A stretch of DNA of 64,000 nt from the NCBI GenBank assembly GCA_028751875.1, contig CM054138.1, forward strand, positions 38,101,336 through 38,165,335, in the 5' to 3' direction. Below, one piece after another: positions 35,161-45,179 of this stretch. This DNA is from Rapana venosa. Taxonomy: Eukaryota > Mollusca > Gastropoda > Neogastropoda > Muricidae. The notes under the pieces were generated by a model that saw only the letters and a program-made list of their open reading frames with translations, was not told the origin of the DNA and made no database searches. The first letter of the stretch is position 1, and each line of letters opens with the position of its first letter. The position numbers were made by a program, and so were the translations under genes.

Positions 35161-36300
35161 ATAAGAAACAAAGGAAAAAATACAACTCTCTTTTATGTGC
35201 TTCAAAAAGAAATATTTCATAGATCTAGCAGGTTCCAATAAAGATCGGAAACCTGTATGGAAAGCAATAAACACTCTTACCAACAAGCAAACTTCAACCA
35301 CCGACTTGACTGCACAAAACTTGTCCCCTGATGACCTGAATCACCATTTTGCAAATAGTACCGGCAAAATAGTTCAAAATGATAAATCAACCACGAATCA
35401 TTTATCATCTCTCAGGGAATTCTGCAAAAATAATTAAATACACAGAAAAGGTATACATGACCTTGATGGGAAAATTATCAAACTTTGTGCATCTTATATT
35501 ACTTATTCACTTACATACATTTTTAACCTGTGTATCGACAAAACTTATTTTCCCAAATCAAATAAAATAAGCAAAGTACTCCCTGAGTATAAATCAGGTG
35601 AAAGGAAGGGACCGTCCAACTACAGACCCATTTCTATTCTATTTGGTCTTTCTAAACTTCTTGAGCTACAAATAGAACGTCATATTCTATCTCATGTTAA
35701 GAAATTTGATCTTCTACATCCTAGTCAATCTGGATTTCAAGAGAATCATTCCTGCCACACTCCTTTGATAAAACTCGTAGATAATTGGCTTTCAAATATA
35801 AATGATAAGGAACTGTCTTTGTAGATTTTGCACTTGCTTCTTCATAAGCTCTCCGTTTATAGATTTTCTGCCAATACTCTTGCACTTACAGAATCCTTTC
35901 TGAACTGCTGTCAACAAACTGTATGCATAAATAATAAATATTCCAGCATTCTACTACAGAAATTCGGTGTACCACAAAGGTAGATCCTAGATCCTATTCT
36001 TTTTTGACCATATATTAATTATTTTTCCTCTTTTTATCAAATCTACATGTGAACTCTTTGCTGATGATACTACTATCTCCTGCAGCCATCAAGATGCTTC
36101 ATCCTTATGTAAGAACTTACAAGTAAGCACCAACGCCTTAATTAGATTGACTGAATTGAATCATGTGTCTTTAAATTCACAAAAGACAAAACAAATGCTT
36201 GTAACAACTAGGCAAAAAGGTCAAAATTTATATGATGTATTCCATCGTTTTACTAAATTTTTTTAAATTAAAAAAAAGTCACATAAAAATTTTAGGTTTA
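34185..36300 (+). mobile_element. CR1/Jockey-like LINE: endonuclease, linker and RT
   Basis: From about 34185 an EEP domain is readable in pieces: LRIGWLNIN, a GFIYRIPTERN segment near 34535, GDLNMDFLKKK near 34638, and TRITASSEALIDHIYVTD near 34732-34785. The linker (35080-35440) has SKRKYFIDLAGSNKDRKPVW and TNKQTSTTDLTAQNLSPDDL. The RT follows with SNYRPISIL near 35617, HPSQSGFQENHSCHTPLIKL near 35720, a damaged motif A (FVDFALAS) near 35820, FGVPQ near 35965 and FADDTTIS near 36058-36080. Sequence degrades after about 36240 and the tail domain is missing. Confidence 0.82.
35195..35437 (+). pseudogene. LINE endonuclease-to-RT linker frame
   Basis: An 80-codon open stretch encodes the conserved linker of the CR1/Jockey-like element: DLAGSNKDRKPVWKAINTLT, then DLTAQNLSPDDLNHHFAN. 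It is homologous to the minus-strand fragment at 26250-26530. A frameshift separates it from upstream and downstream parts. Confidence 0.65.
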
Positions 36301-37025
36301 CTGTGTTAATTATTTATCATGGTCTGACACATCAGCCATTTAACCCAAAAAAAATCCAAGGCCATCCCCATTGTCACCGATCTAGCCATAATTTTAAAAA
36401 AATTCCCCCCTTTTCATGCTCAGACACATTTTCCATCTCAATAAAATGCTATAGACGAAATTACTAAAGTGTTAATGAAAAATTTAAAACCTTTACTCAA
36501 AATTCCCCCAACGCAAAAAATCACCCTTTTAAAATTTATCACTTAATCCAGCAGATTACAATTTTTTTTGATATTTGCCACTGAAAAACAAACTAAGATA
36601 TAAAAAGGTATTTAATGTACGATTTGTAAGAGAGGTTCCTCCTACAATTCCTAAGTTATTTCCAATTAATGGCAAACTACATTCTCACAAACTTGCATTA
36701 TCAGATAGATTGGTTCAAATCAAGCTTACTTTATTCAGGAGGAACCCTAAAATTCTCAAACATTTAAAAAAACATTATTCCTTCAAAATAGGTATCAAGA
36801 ATATTTATCATGAAATGAAATATAACTCTCGAGGAAAAAAGATTAGATTGAAAGGGATTGGCGGGGAGGGGGGGGGGGATCCGGTTCGGGGGTAGGGTGG
36901 AGGACTACCGCGAGAGGACTACTTCTGAAAATCACAATATAATTTTGTCTTAGGAGAATCTTTTATATTTCATCACCCCGTCCTCAATTGCTTGTAATTG
37001 TCTTCATTTACCTTAACTGTCACAC
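36301..37025. other. No clear gene; short lysine-rich ORF and poor-quality DNA
   Basis: 36240-36560 is homopolymer-rich. A 106-codon frame at 36575-36895 is basic (RYKKVFNVRFVREVPPTIP near its start) but has no recognisable domain and ends in a G-rich run. I do not assign it. Confidence 0.35.
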
Positions 37026-37082
37026 ATAAAGCAGCGAGGGAGAGGAGATGGGCGCCGCCCTCAATATGCTGGCCCTAGAGAA
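37026..37082 (+). mobile_element. Fragment of the chimeric tRNA/5S-like SINE
   Basis: AAAGCAGCGAGGGAGAGGAG, ATGGGCGCCGCCCTCAATAT and GCTGGCCCTAGAGAAG match the sense strand of the intact SINE at 55530-55826 almost base for base. It stops abruptly at about 37082, where LINE RT coding begins, and lacks both the promoter half and the tail. Confidence 0.75.
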
Positions 37083-37637
37083 GTGAAAGAAGAGAAAGCA
37101 GCAACATCAAGAGTACCCTCGCCATTACCTATACTGAGGGAAGAAGTGAAAGAAGCCATCCGCAGCTTACCAGTAGGAAAGTCCCCAGGAGCAGACAACA
37201 TACCAGCAGAGCTGCTCAAGCATGGTGGCGAAACAGTCATCACACATGTTACAGCTATCTGTCAGAAGATTTGGGAGACAAAACAGTGGCCAATAGAATG
37301 GACACAATCACTCATCATACCCCTGCCCAAGAAGGGGAATTTACGCCAATGCCAAAACTATAGAACAATCAGCCTCATCAGCCACGCCAGCAAGATCATG
37401 CTCAAAGTTAGTTTGAATCGACTAAAGAAGGAGGCAGAAGAACACCTTGCAGAGGAACAAGCTGGGTTCAGGGCAGGCAGGAGCACAGTCGAACAGATTT
37501 TTAACTGCCACATCCTGATGGAAAAACATCTTCAACATCAGAGAGACCTGTTCCACAACTTCATCAACTTCAAGAAGGCTTTCGACAGAGCTATGGCAGG
37601 AAGGCCTGTGGCAGGTCCTCAGAATGTTTGGCATTGA
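37083..37637 (+). CDS. LINE reverse transcriptase fragment (fingers to motif A)
   Basis: This 184-codon frame is the longest clean RT segment of the element. It runs from KEEKAATSRVPSPLPILREE through GADNIPAELLKHGGETVITH, PLPKKGNLRQCQNYRTISLI and AGFRAGRSTVEQIFNCHILM to FINFKKAFDRAMAGRPVAG, where a frameshift separates motif A from the next block starting at 37624. It is a retrotransposon relic without the YXDD-type box in this frame. Confidence 0.8.
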   Translation: MKEEKAATSRVPSPLPILREEVKEAIRSLPVGKSPGADNIPAELLKHGGETVITHVTAICQKIWETKQWPIEWTQSLIIPLPKKGNLRQCQNYRTISLISHASKIMLKVSLNRLKKEAEEHLAEEQAGFRAGRSTVEQIFNCHILMEKHLQHQRDLFHNFINFKKAFDRAMAGRPVAGPQNVWH

Positions 37638-38056
37638 AGAAGGACTAGTGCAAACCATTCAAGCACTATACAACACCGCAAGCAGTGCAGTCCTTCTGAA
37701 CAATCAGGTCGGAGACTACTTCAAAACCACAGTTGGGGTCCGACAAGGATGCCTGTTATCTCCAGTCCTGTTTAATCTGTTCTTGGAAAACATTATGAGA
37801 GAGACCCTCCATGACCCACTCTACCATCTCCATTGGCGGCAGACCCCTCAACAACTTGCGGTTTGCCGATGACATTGACCTCATGGGCGGAAGTAACACA
37901 GAGCTACAAGATCTTACGACCAGACTTGAGAACAGAGCTGGAGCATATGGGATTGAGGTGAGCTCGGAGAAAAGTAAAGTACTTGTGAACAGCACGAGCA
38001 ACAGCCACTGCAAAAATTTACATGAACGGCCAACTGGAGGAGGTAGACGCTTTTAA
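37624..38056 (+). pseudogene. LINE RT catalytic core fragment (FADD box)
   Basis: Two overlapping frames carry MFGIEEGLVQTIQALYNTAS and VGVRQGCLLSPVLFNLFLEN, then after a frameshift near 37825 TISIGGRPLNNLRFADDIDL. The FADD aspartates are intact, but the core is split by the frameshift. Confidence 0.75.
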
Positions 38057-38504
38057 ATACCTTGGCGCTACACTCACAAAGGACAGGCGATCGACGACAG
38101 AAATCAAAGTCAGAATAGCCATGGCAACATCTTCCATGACAAAACTCACCACCATATGGAAAAGTAAAGAGATCAGTTTCCCAATCAAACTAAAGCTCTA
38201 CAAAGCCTTAGCCACAACACTCTGCCAAAAATAGTACTGCAGGGAACACTCGAAGGTGGCAGAAAGAGGGGAAGACAGAACAAGTCATGGATGGAACATC
38301 AGAGATTGGACCAGGATGAATGACTCTGCACTACTGCGCAGAGCCGAGGACCCCGAGATGGATGGAGGAGGCTTACCACGGCATCGTCTTTCGTGTCTCC
38401 TCCACGACCGCCAAGGTCACGGGACTGATGATTGATGATGATGATGATGATGATGATTCGCTAAAAGAGAGACATTACAAACTACTTGGAACACATGTAC
38501 ATGA

Positions 38505-38760
38505 CAGAGTTTTCTACTGATCATTATCCTCTTTCTTTAATTCCATGGTGAAGTTTTCTACTGATCATTATCCTCTTTCTTTAATTCCATAGGGAAGTTT
38601 TCTACTGATCATTATCCTCTTTCTTTAATTCCATGGGAAGTTTTCTACTGATCATTATCCTCTTTCTTTAATTCCATGGGGAAGTTTTCTACTGATCATT
38701 ATCCTCTTTTTTTAATTTCAAGGAGAAGTTTATCAGTCCGTTTATATCTCCTTTTTCTTT
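38505..38760 (+). repeat. 44-45 bp minisatellite, left array (about 5 full units plus a decayed one)
   Basis: The unit reads GTTTTCTACTGATCATTATC then CTCTTTCTTTAATTCCATGG and GGAA. Five near-identical units run to about 38730, followed by a decayed unit (GTTTATCAGTCCGTTTATAT...) that ends where LINE sequence starts at about 38770. Confidence 0.92.
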
Positions 38761-38772
38761 CTTGAGCGGTTT

Positions 38773-39258
38773 ATGAAACATCCCAGCATCCCCATCGACA
38801 CAAAGGCAAAACTGATTAACACCATCTTCCTGCCAACGCTCACCTACCAGTGTCAGACATGGCCCCTCACAAAGGCCCTCAGACGTAAACTAGTCACGTG
38901 TGAAATGAAATGCCTAAGAAGAGCAGTCAACAAGACCCGAAGAGACAAAATCAGAAACGAAGTCATCAGAGACATGGTAGGTGCAACACCAGTCCTACAA
39001 CACATTGACCAGCAGAGGATCAAGTGGTTCGGACGCCTGACACGGATGCCTCACAACCAGCCAGCTCTTCGGGCCTACAACACCCGGCACTCAGGATGGA
39101 AAGCCAAAGGACGACCAAGAAGAAGATGGAGTGATTCTGTGGCCGACACCCTAAAAGCCCTCCTCCAGGCTACACGCCTCGCTGCCGACAGACAGCTATA
39201 TCTCCCCGCGACACCTCCGAGTATAATAAGCGGAAGACAAAAGTAAAGTAAAGTAAGT
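38773..39258 (+). mobile_element. LINE 3' end inserted in the minisatellite
   Basis: A 157-codon frame encodes a LINE tail domain: PSIPIDTKAKLINTIFLPTL, a CEMKCLRRAVNKTRRDKIRN block, RIKWFGRLTRMPHNQPALRA and KAKGRPRRRWSDSVADTLKA. It is closely related to the minus-strand LINE at 57555-60659. The 3' end is AAAGTAAAGTAAAGTAAG, an (AAAGT)n tail, after which the minisatellite resumes. The element is strongly 5'-truncated. No target-site duplication is evident. Confidence 0.85.
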
Positions 39259-39264
39259 ATGGGG

Positions 39265-39570
39265 AAGTTTTCTACTGATCATTATCCTCTTTCTTTTATT
39301 CCATGTGGAAGTTTTCTACTGATTATTACCCCTTTTTCTTTAATTCCATGAGAGAGTTTTCTACTGATCTTTACCCTCTTTCTTTAATTCCATGGGGAAG
39401 TTTTCTACTGATCATTATCCTCTTTCTTTAATTCTTCGAGACAGTTTTCTACTGATCATTATCCTCTTTCTTTAATTCCATGAGAAAGGTTTCTACTGAT
39501 TATTATCCTCTTTCTTTAATCCATGAGAGAGTTTTCTACCGATCATTGTCCTCTTTATTTTTCCGTGAGG
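39265..39570 (+). repeat. 44-45 bp minisatellite, right array (about 7 units)
   Basis: Seven units of the same repeat as 38505-38760 occur, with slightly more divergence at the right end (CTACCGATCATTGTCCTCTT, then TTTCCGTGAGGAG). Confidence 0.92.
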
Positions 39571-39867
39571 AGTCATTGAGGCTCTCCACCGAAGAGCTAT
39601 TTCCTAGAGTTCTGCATTTATATCGATTGGGTGCCAAATACTGGACCTCTGTAAATGGTTTCTCTGTCTCTTCTGCAATGTTATTGGTCCATTGGCTTTT
39701 CTGTCTACCCTTCCATCTCCTTTCTTCAACCATTTCTTGCAGTCCTGCTTTAGCAAAGCGGTTGGAGTCTTGTCACACAGCCTTACCAACGTCATGGAGG
39801 AATATCTTCAACAAAAAGTTTGCTGTTTATAGAGACACTGTAGCAGCAACAGCAACACCATCATCAA

Positions 39868-40092
39868 CAACAACAACAACAACAACAGAAACAATAGTAG
39901 AAAGAAGAAGAAGAAGAACGAGAAGAAGAAGAAGAAGAACGAGAAGAAGAAGAAGAAGAAGAAGAAGAAGAAGAAGAAGAAGAAGAAGAAGAAGAAGAAG
40001 AAGAAGAAGAAGAAAGGAGAAGAAGAAGAAGAAGAAGAAGAAGAAGAAGAACGAGAAGAAGAAGAAGAAGAAGAAGAAGAAGAAGAAGGGGG
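39868..40092 (+). repeat. (CAA)n then long (GAA)n triplet repeat
   Basis: About eight CAA units are followed by roughly 190 bases of GAA/AAG with periodic ACG and GGAG interruptions, for example GAAGAAGAACGAGAAGAAG. Frames of poly-Arg/Lys and poly-Ser/Phe across it are artefacts. A long purine tract of this kind can form triplex DNA. Confidence 0.9.
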
Positions 40093-40688
40093 AGGGAAAG
40101 GAAGAGAAAAAAAGGAAGGAAGAAAGAAAGAAAGTAGAATAAAAGAAAAGAGGTGAAAAGAAAGAGAGCATGAGAACAAATTAAAAGGCACCAAAAGAAG
40201 GAGTTGGGGGAGGGTGGGGGAAGATATAGTGAGAGAGTGAGCACGCGATGGATGAGGAAAGGTAGAAGGGAGAGGTTTCTCATTTCATGCCAGTGTGGAA
40301 ATGGGCAGACTGTTGATTGAAGAAGTGACGGCCATATTGAAGGTTTCCCTTCGTCTGAAGGGGGTCTGCCACACACAGTAGCCTTTTCCTGATCTCTGAT
40401 GCCTTATTTCCGCTTTCCCTGTAATCTTTTCCTTTCTTAGTTTGAATAAAATCATGGTTGGCAAAAAAGAAGAAAAACGTAACCTAGATTCCTTGAGTGC
40501 ATTCTATATAAATTTCAGTCTCTACACCTTTTTGCCAAATCTCTCTCTCTCTCCTCTCCTGTCCTCTCCTCTTACCCATCCTCTCTCCATCTCTCACCTC
40601 CCCTTTACCCCTCTCCCTCCCTCTCTTACCCATCCTCTCCACTCTCTTTCCCTTCTCTCCTTTCCTTTCTGCTCATTTTCTTCTTGCC

Positions 40689-40689
<1 letters not shown>
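40093..40689. other. Low-complexity purine/pyrimidine DNA
   Basis: Purine-rich to about 40240, ordinary sequence with no gene to 40500, then CT-rich DNA to 40689. Confidence 0.5.
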
Positions 40690-40726
<37 letters not shown>

Positions 40727-41243
40727 GAGTACCGATCACGTACTGTGAAGGAGAAGACGTACTAAAATCGCTCTAGTATTTTTGTGAATTAGTAACTAGT
40801 TTTAAGTGGCCTTAGTTTTTCATTGTTTGCATACATTTAAATCAGGAGAATGGGAATATCAGTGCAGTTGTACAGGGCTGTCTGTGGGACATTTGTGGTA
40901 GTATTTGCCTGTTTCATGTCGAAACGGGCAGAATTCAAATCGGCCATACCGATGTCCATCCTGACGCTAAAAAGCGGGCGAGACAGTGTCCTGTTAGGGC
41001 TGACCCTCACCTATGGGGGGGGGGGGGGGGGACTTTTGCTGCAGTGTGGTGATGTGAGGCAAACCAGCTTGACGTGATGCTGGTGGTCGTAGCACCATCA
41101 CAGGAATAAGTGCACAGAAAACCAAAGCAAATGCAGATGTGGCCCACAGCACACCTACAACTATACGTAGACAGGAGTCCTCTCCTACAGTGACTCCTGA
41201 GGTTTCCTCCACGATGACGACCAAGGTAGAGAAAGTGGAGAAC
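40690..41243 (+). mobile_element. Family N two-ORF LINE, 5' end (plus copy 1, left part)
   Basis: A (CT)n tract (40692-40724) leads to a 5' region that matches base for base, on the opposite strand, the 5' end of the minus-strand copy at 48530 (shared ACTAGTTTTAAGTGG and CAGTGCAGTTGTACAGGGCT-type blocks). A frame from 40850 encodes QLYRAVCGTFVVVFACFMSK and MSILTLKSGRDSVLL; its role is unknown and it is shared by both copies. The copy is cut at GTGGAGAAC (41235-41243) by the minus-strand element; the matching continuation is at 48621. Confidence 0.72.
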
Positions 41244-41494
41244 TTTTTTTTTTAAACGTTTTTATTCAGTTTTTTTACATTGCACAGTTATAAGGATACA
41301 AAACATATAAACATATTTTAGAGAAAACTCGAACTCAAAGATTTATTCACAAAAAGGCCATTGGCCCATACATGAAGGAGGGGTTGCCAAACTGCTTAGT
41401 ATTTTAGTGAGAAAAATAAGTAATCACAAAAAACCAAAATGTTATTGTATAACCACAACCACCACAATAAAAATCAGTTACAAAGAAATGTGAC

Positions 41495-42066
41495 TTAAGA
41501 AACCAAGATATCTCTTATTCTAAAGGCTTTACACAAATATGAATCAAGGCTGCGCACAATCTCTGGGTGACTAGATGCCATGAGTAGACAGAATCTAAAT
41601 AAATTAGGCGGTCTACCATACTTTACCGGAATGAAATTCTGTCTTACATCTTCTAATACTGGACAGCACAGCACAAAATGAACTTCATCTTCCACTGTTT
41701 GCTTACATAATGGGCATAGCAACCTGAGGTCATCATCATCAAGTTCTGTATACCTAAATTTATGAACATTTATGTCTGATACACCAAGTCTAAATTTAGA
41801 CATAATTCTTTTCAAATGTATGTCCATTTAAAGCTTTATATAAGGTTTGACATCGTTTGAACCTATAAATTGTCTGTACATTTGAAATCTTTCACTGTTT
41901 TGTATATGACCACTCCACTGCTGCTAATGGCAATCAATCTTTGCCTGAAAACGTTGATAAACTCTCTACAATTTCCGACACCTTGATTGAGCCAAACAAA
42001 CCCAAAGCCAAGTTCACATAAACAGGTACGTATTTGTGAAGCCCAGGTGCTTTTTCCCCTTGGCAT
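41495..42066 (-). pseudogene. Family N ORF2 C-terminus with zinc knuckle
   Basis: Two frames split at about 41850 encode STWASQIRTCLCELGFGFVW and WLNQGVGNCREFINVFRQRL, then MSKFRLGVSDINVHKFRYTE and the zinc-knuckle-like CPLCKQTVEDEVHFVLCCP (pattern C-x2-C-x8-H-x4-C). Homologous C-termini occur at 57130-57540/60674-60890 and 61560-62050. In LINE ORF2 proteins such terminal knuckles are thought to bind nucleic acid. Confidence 0.75.
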
Positions 42067-43925
42067 CTAGATCATAAAGCATCTTGTAAGACTTAAAAGG
42101 TAACCTGCACTCATCCATATGCATAATCTTAATCCAATATCTAATGCATCTTACAGCAGCATTAACAGAGAGAGGATATATATTGATTTCACTAAAAACA
42201 AGATCATTAGGTGTAGTCTATTAACCCTAAAAACTGCTTTAAAGAAAAGAGGTGTTGAAACAAGTGTTACAGCTGCATCCACCCCCAAATTTCCCGGCCA
42301 TATAACACAGTGGGTTGTATTTGTGATCAAATATCAAATCAACAAGTAAAAAGCATTATTATTCAATAATTGAAATTTTTTTAAAAAACAATTTAAAAAG
42401 CTTCTTTACCTTGATTTCCCAATCTTTACATGCATTGTGAAACTAAGCTTCGTGAAATCAGAATTTTTTGAATATTTTATATACATTTTTCACAGGCATG
42501 ACTTTTCCATTGACAGCCTTTTTTCAGGGCAGCAAAAAAACCCCTTTTTCTAATACAAAATATTACCTTTTCAGAATAATTTAAGATCAAGTGCTGTTTA
42601 GCATGTTTAAAAGCTATTCAACTCTGTTGTAAGCCTAAAATTTTGATAGCAGGATGACTCATCACAACAGAAAAATAAACAATTCGGAAACTTGGGGAAA
42701 GGGGGCCCCATGTTTACCCTTTTTAAAATGACTTCTATGGTAACTGTTAATGAAAAAGAAAACAAAGAGGGGTACATACTCACCCTGTTTGCCCCCCGTG
42801 GGGCGCTTTTTATTCCGTCAGCTTAGATCCACATTTTATTTGTTTTTGACTTCTGATACATGGCTCTTAAAAAATGTAAAAATTTTCCCTTCCCCCTTTT
42901 TTTCAGGAGAAAAGGCCAAACAATTTCTTTTAACAAAAACAAATCCCTTTTTAAAAGTCAAAAAATGCTACAAACCTTTTTGTCCTGATAGCTGCACCGA
43001 TGTAACGGTAGCGCCGAGATTCTAAACCGCAGCCGACATTGGTGCTCCCCACGTGGGCAGTTCTTTTCCATCCCCAAAAGTCTTTGGTTTTCACATATGT
43101 GTCTAAAAATTGGTGGGGCGATGCGGGGGTGTCAGGGGTCCCGTGAAAATTTAGACCATAACTGCGTGTGTGGGGGAGAAAGGAAAAAATAACAACCCCC
43201 CAAACGCTTTTCAATGGTGCGTTTGGGGGAAAAAAATGGTGTTTTCTTTAGTAGCAGACGATTCATCTGATTAGCAAGACGATAAATTGAATGTTATTGT
43301 CTTGGAAGTAGAAACATTTGAAGGATAATTGTTAAGTGAGTCCGATATTAAACGCTTACGAGGAAGAGGAGGAAGGAAATGCTGCAGTTAGGGAGAAGAA
43401 TGAGCCTGAAAATAATGTGCTACAGGACACATTCCTGACCTGTGCTACACACACGACTGTGGAGAAAATTTGACCTCCCTGCTGGTCGGCGGCATAGACG
43501 CCTGAAAACGATGCCTTTTTGACTGTTTTTTCATTATTATCACACTTTTACTTTGAAACTGCAATGGCAGAAACCAACAGAATTGCCGATAATGAAAATA
43601 GCAAGAAGGAAAATAAACTAGGTCTCTGGTCTGCCAAGGTTCACAGGTGAGAGCAATGGGTACCTCCTCCACCCACACACACACATCCATAATTTGTGCT
43701 TTTTGTGATGTGATGTGACCCTGTGCCACCACTAGGACTACTTTAGAGACTACCAACATTAAAATTTTGTAGGGTTACAGAAGTTATGTGTTGTTTCGAA
43801 TTTGTCACACCTGTGCTGTGACACTGGTGACAGTGTGACAGTCATGTACAGTAATACTCTTCTGTACACTTAACAAACATGTGGTAGTGTGAAGATATGA
43901 ACTGCAGTATATAGGTCACATGTTG
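42067..43925. other. No gene recognised
   Basis: 42500-43210 is homopolymer-rich and poorly readable. 43300-43925 is cleaner but holds only random-looking frames. It lies inside the minus-strand family N copy, between its RT and C-terminal pieces. Confidence 0.4.
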
Positions 43926-43929
43926 ATTG

Positions 43930-44832
43930 AATATGACTTGTTTTCAAAAGAAAAAATAGTTAAACAAAACTTCTGTCTCCCTGAGACATACCATAAAACA
44001 ACAGGTGCTATGGGGACATTGTGTGACACATCCATTCAATTGTTGGTACAATAACCTTAGTGTTAAAAACAAGAATGGCCTGCAGAGAATTGTAAGAATC
44101 TGCTCAAAATAATTGGAAAAGAACAAAGAGATCTCATGTCGTTCTGCAATCAGCAGCTTGTAGCAAAACCACAGCCATTTTGGCTGATCCTTCCCATGCT
44201 TTGTTTCCAGAATTTCAAATGTTCCCTTGGGAAACCCGCCGTTTTCAGTGTCCATCAGCAAAACTAACAGAAAAAGAAATTCTTTTGTGCCAGTAAGCAT
44301 TCGAATTCTGAATTCACAATGATGTTGATCTACCTAGTTTTTCATTTCTCTGAATTATCTGCCTGATTGTCATTTTACAAGTGTAGTCAATACATAATTA
44401 TGTGTGTGTGTGTGTTTGGGTGGGTGCGTGGGTGTGTGAAATAAGTCTTTGTTCTAGTCAACTGTCTTAAAACATTGAATTCATATATTGGTGTATGGTG
44501 TGCGTGGGCGTGGGCGTGTTCGCACACACACGTACCTGTGTGTGTACGTGCTGCGTATATGCATGCGTAAAAACAAGTTTTTGTGTCTTCTAGTCAATGG
44601 GTTTAAAGTTGTGTTCGCAATTGATGTGTTGCGTGCGGGCGTTTGCGTGTGTGGTGGGGCATGCGCGCGTGTGTGTGGTGTGTGTGTGTGTGTGTGATCT
44701 GACATTTTATTTGAAAACCAATATGAAATATAGCTTTTGTGTCTTTGATATATTTGATGTGTATCAATCTGCCTGTCAGTATTGTAATTGCCCTTCATGG
44801 GATGATTAAAGTGTTTTTGACTTGACTTGACA
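43930..44832 (+). mobile_element. LINE C-terminal coding end, TG-rich 3' UTR and (TTGAC)n tail
   Basis: In shifting plus-strand frames there is a WYNNLSVKNKNGLQRIVRIC block (about 44040-44095), IIGKEQRDLMSFCNQQLVAK (about 44108-44165), an ADPSHALFPEFQM-like piece near 44185-44220, and NSFVPVSIRILNS near 44278-44315, the usual C-terminal end of several invertebrate LINE RTs. The 3' UTR contains GT/CG-rich stretches (44400-44700) and ends CCTGTCAGTATTGTAATTGC, TTCATGGGATGATTAAAG and TTGACTTGACTTGAC. A second copy of the 3' end lies at 17380-17778. Confidence 0.65.
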
Positions 44833-45179
44833 TCCTTGAAGTACTATTGCACATAACTATTGGTAAACACATCAGCTGGGTATCACTTCCTTATTCGTCA
44901 CTAACATGCTTGAACTATTGTCAAATCCATGCAGGATTTGATGTTTTATCATATATACCATATTTCTACAGTGTGATTGGTGACAAATAAGGTGACAATG
45001 ACAAGACATCTTGTGACCAGACACATAAACTTTCGCCTAAATGCAAGTACAAAGACACACCTAGCTTGTGACAAAATTTCAGCTTGATAACTTGTCATGC
45101 ACACACACAATTGTCTTAGGAGTAAAGTAAGTCAGACGGAGGTAGAAAACCTTCAAAGAATTCAAAATCTACAGGCAGT
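44833..45179. other. No gene recognised
   Basis: Ordinary AT-rich DNA. A short plus-strand VENLQRIQNLQA-like piece near 45140-45178 hints at another LINE tail but is too short to call. Confidence 0.35.

Larger units (their letters stand above)
37083..38457 (+). mobile_element. RTE/Jockey-type LINE: RT to 3' tail
   Basis: The element is 5'-truncated just before the RT. Visible in order are LREEVKEAIRSLPVGKSPGA, QWPIEWTQSLIIPLPKKGN, a damaged NYRTISLISH, EEQAGFRAGRSTVEQIF, motif A (NFKKAFDRA), TVGVRQGCLLSPVLFNLFL, the catalytic RFADDIDLMGG (37858-37890), FKYLGATLTKDRRST and KLTTIWKSKEISFPIKLKLY. About 38220 a deletion removes the start of the tail domain; LPKIVLQGTLEGGRKRGRQ follows. The 3' end is (GAT)n at 38438-38457. 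Frameshifts near 37590, 37830 and 38000 inactivate it. Confidence 0.88.

Noticed and set aside
36575..36895. 106-codon basic frame that could be a ribosomal or DNA-binding protein
   Set aside because: It has no recognisable family signature, lies between poor-quality zones, and ends in a G run.
38505..39570. CRISPR-like array of 44-45 bp repeats
   Set aside because: Units are contiguous with no unique spacers, and the context is eukaryotic; it is a minisatellite.
39808..40376. Frames rich in Ser, Phe, Leu or Arg across the GAA tract, up to 220 codons
   Set aside because: They are produced by the triplet repeat and have no conserved flanks.
43930..44320. piggyBac-like transposase
   Set aside because: An acidic SES-like start near 43340 suggested it, but the residues near 44100-44315 fit a LINE RT C-terminus and no DDD motif or terminal inverted repeat is visible.
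44488..44809. Cys/Val-rich plus frame and His/Thr-rich minus frame
   Set aside because: Both come from GT/CG-rich 3' UTR DNA of a LINE.
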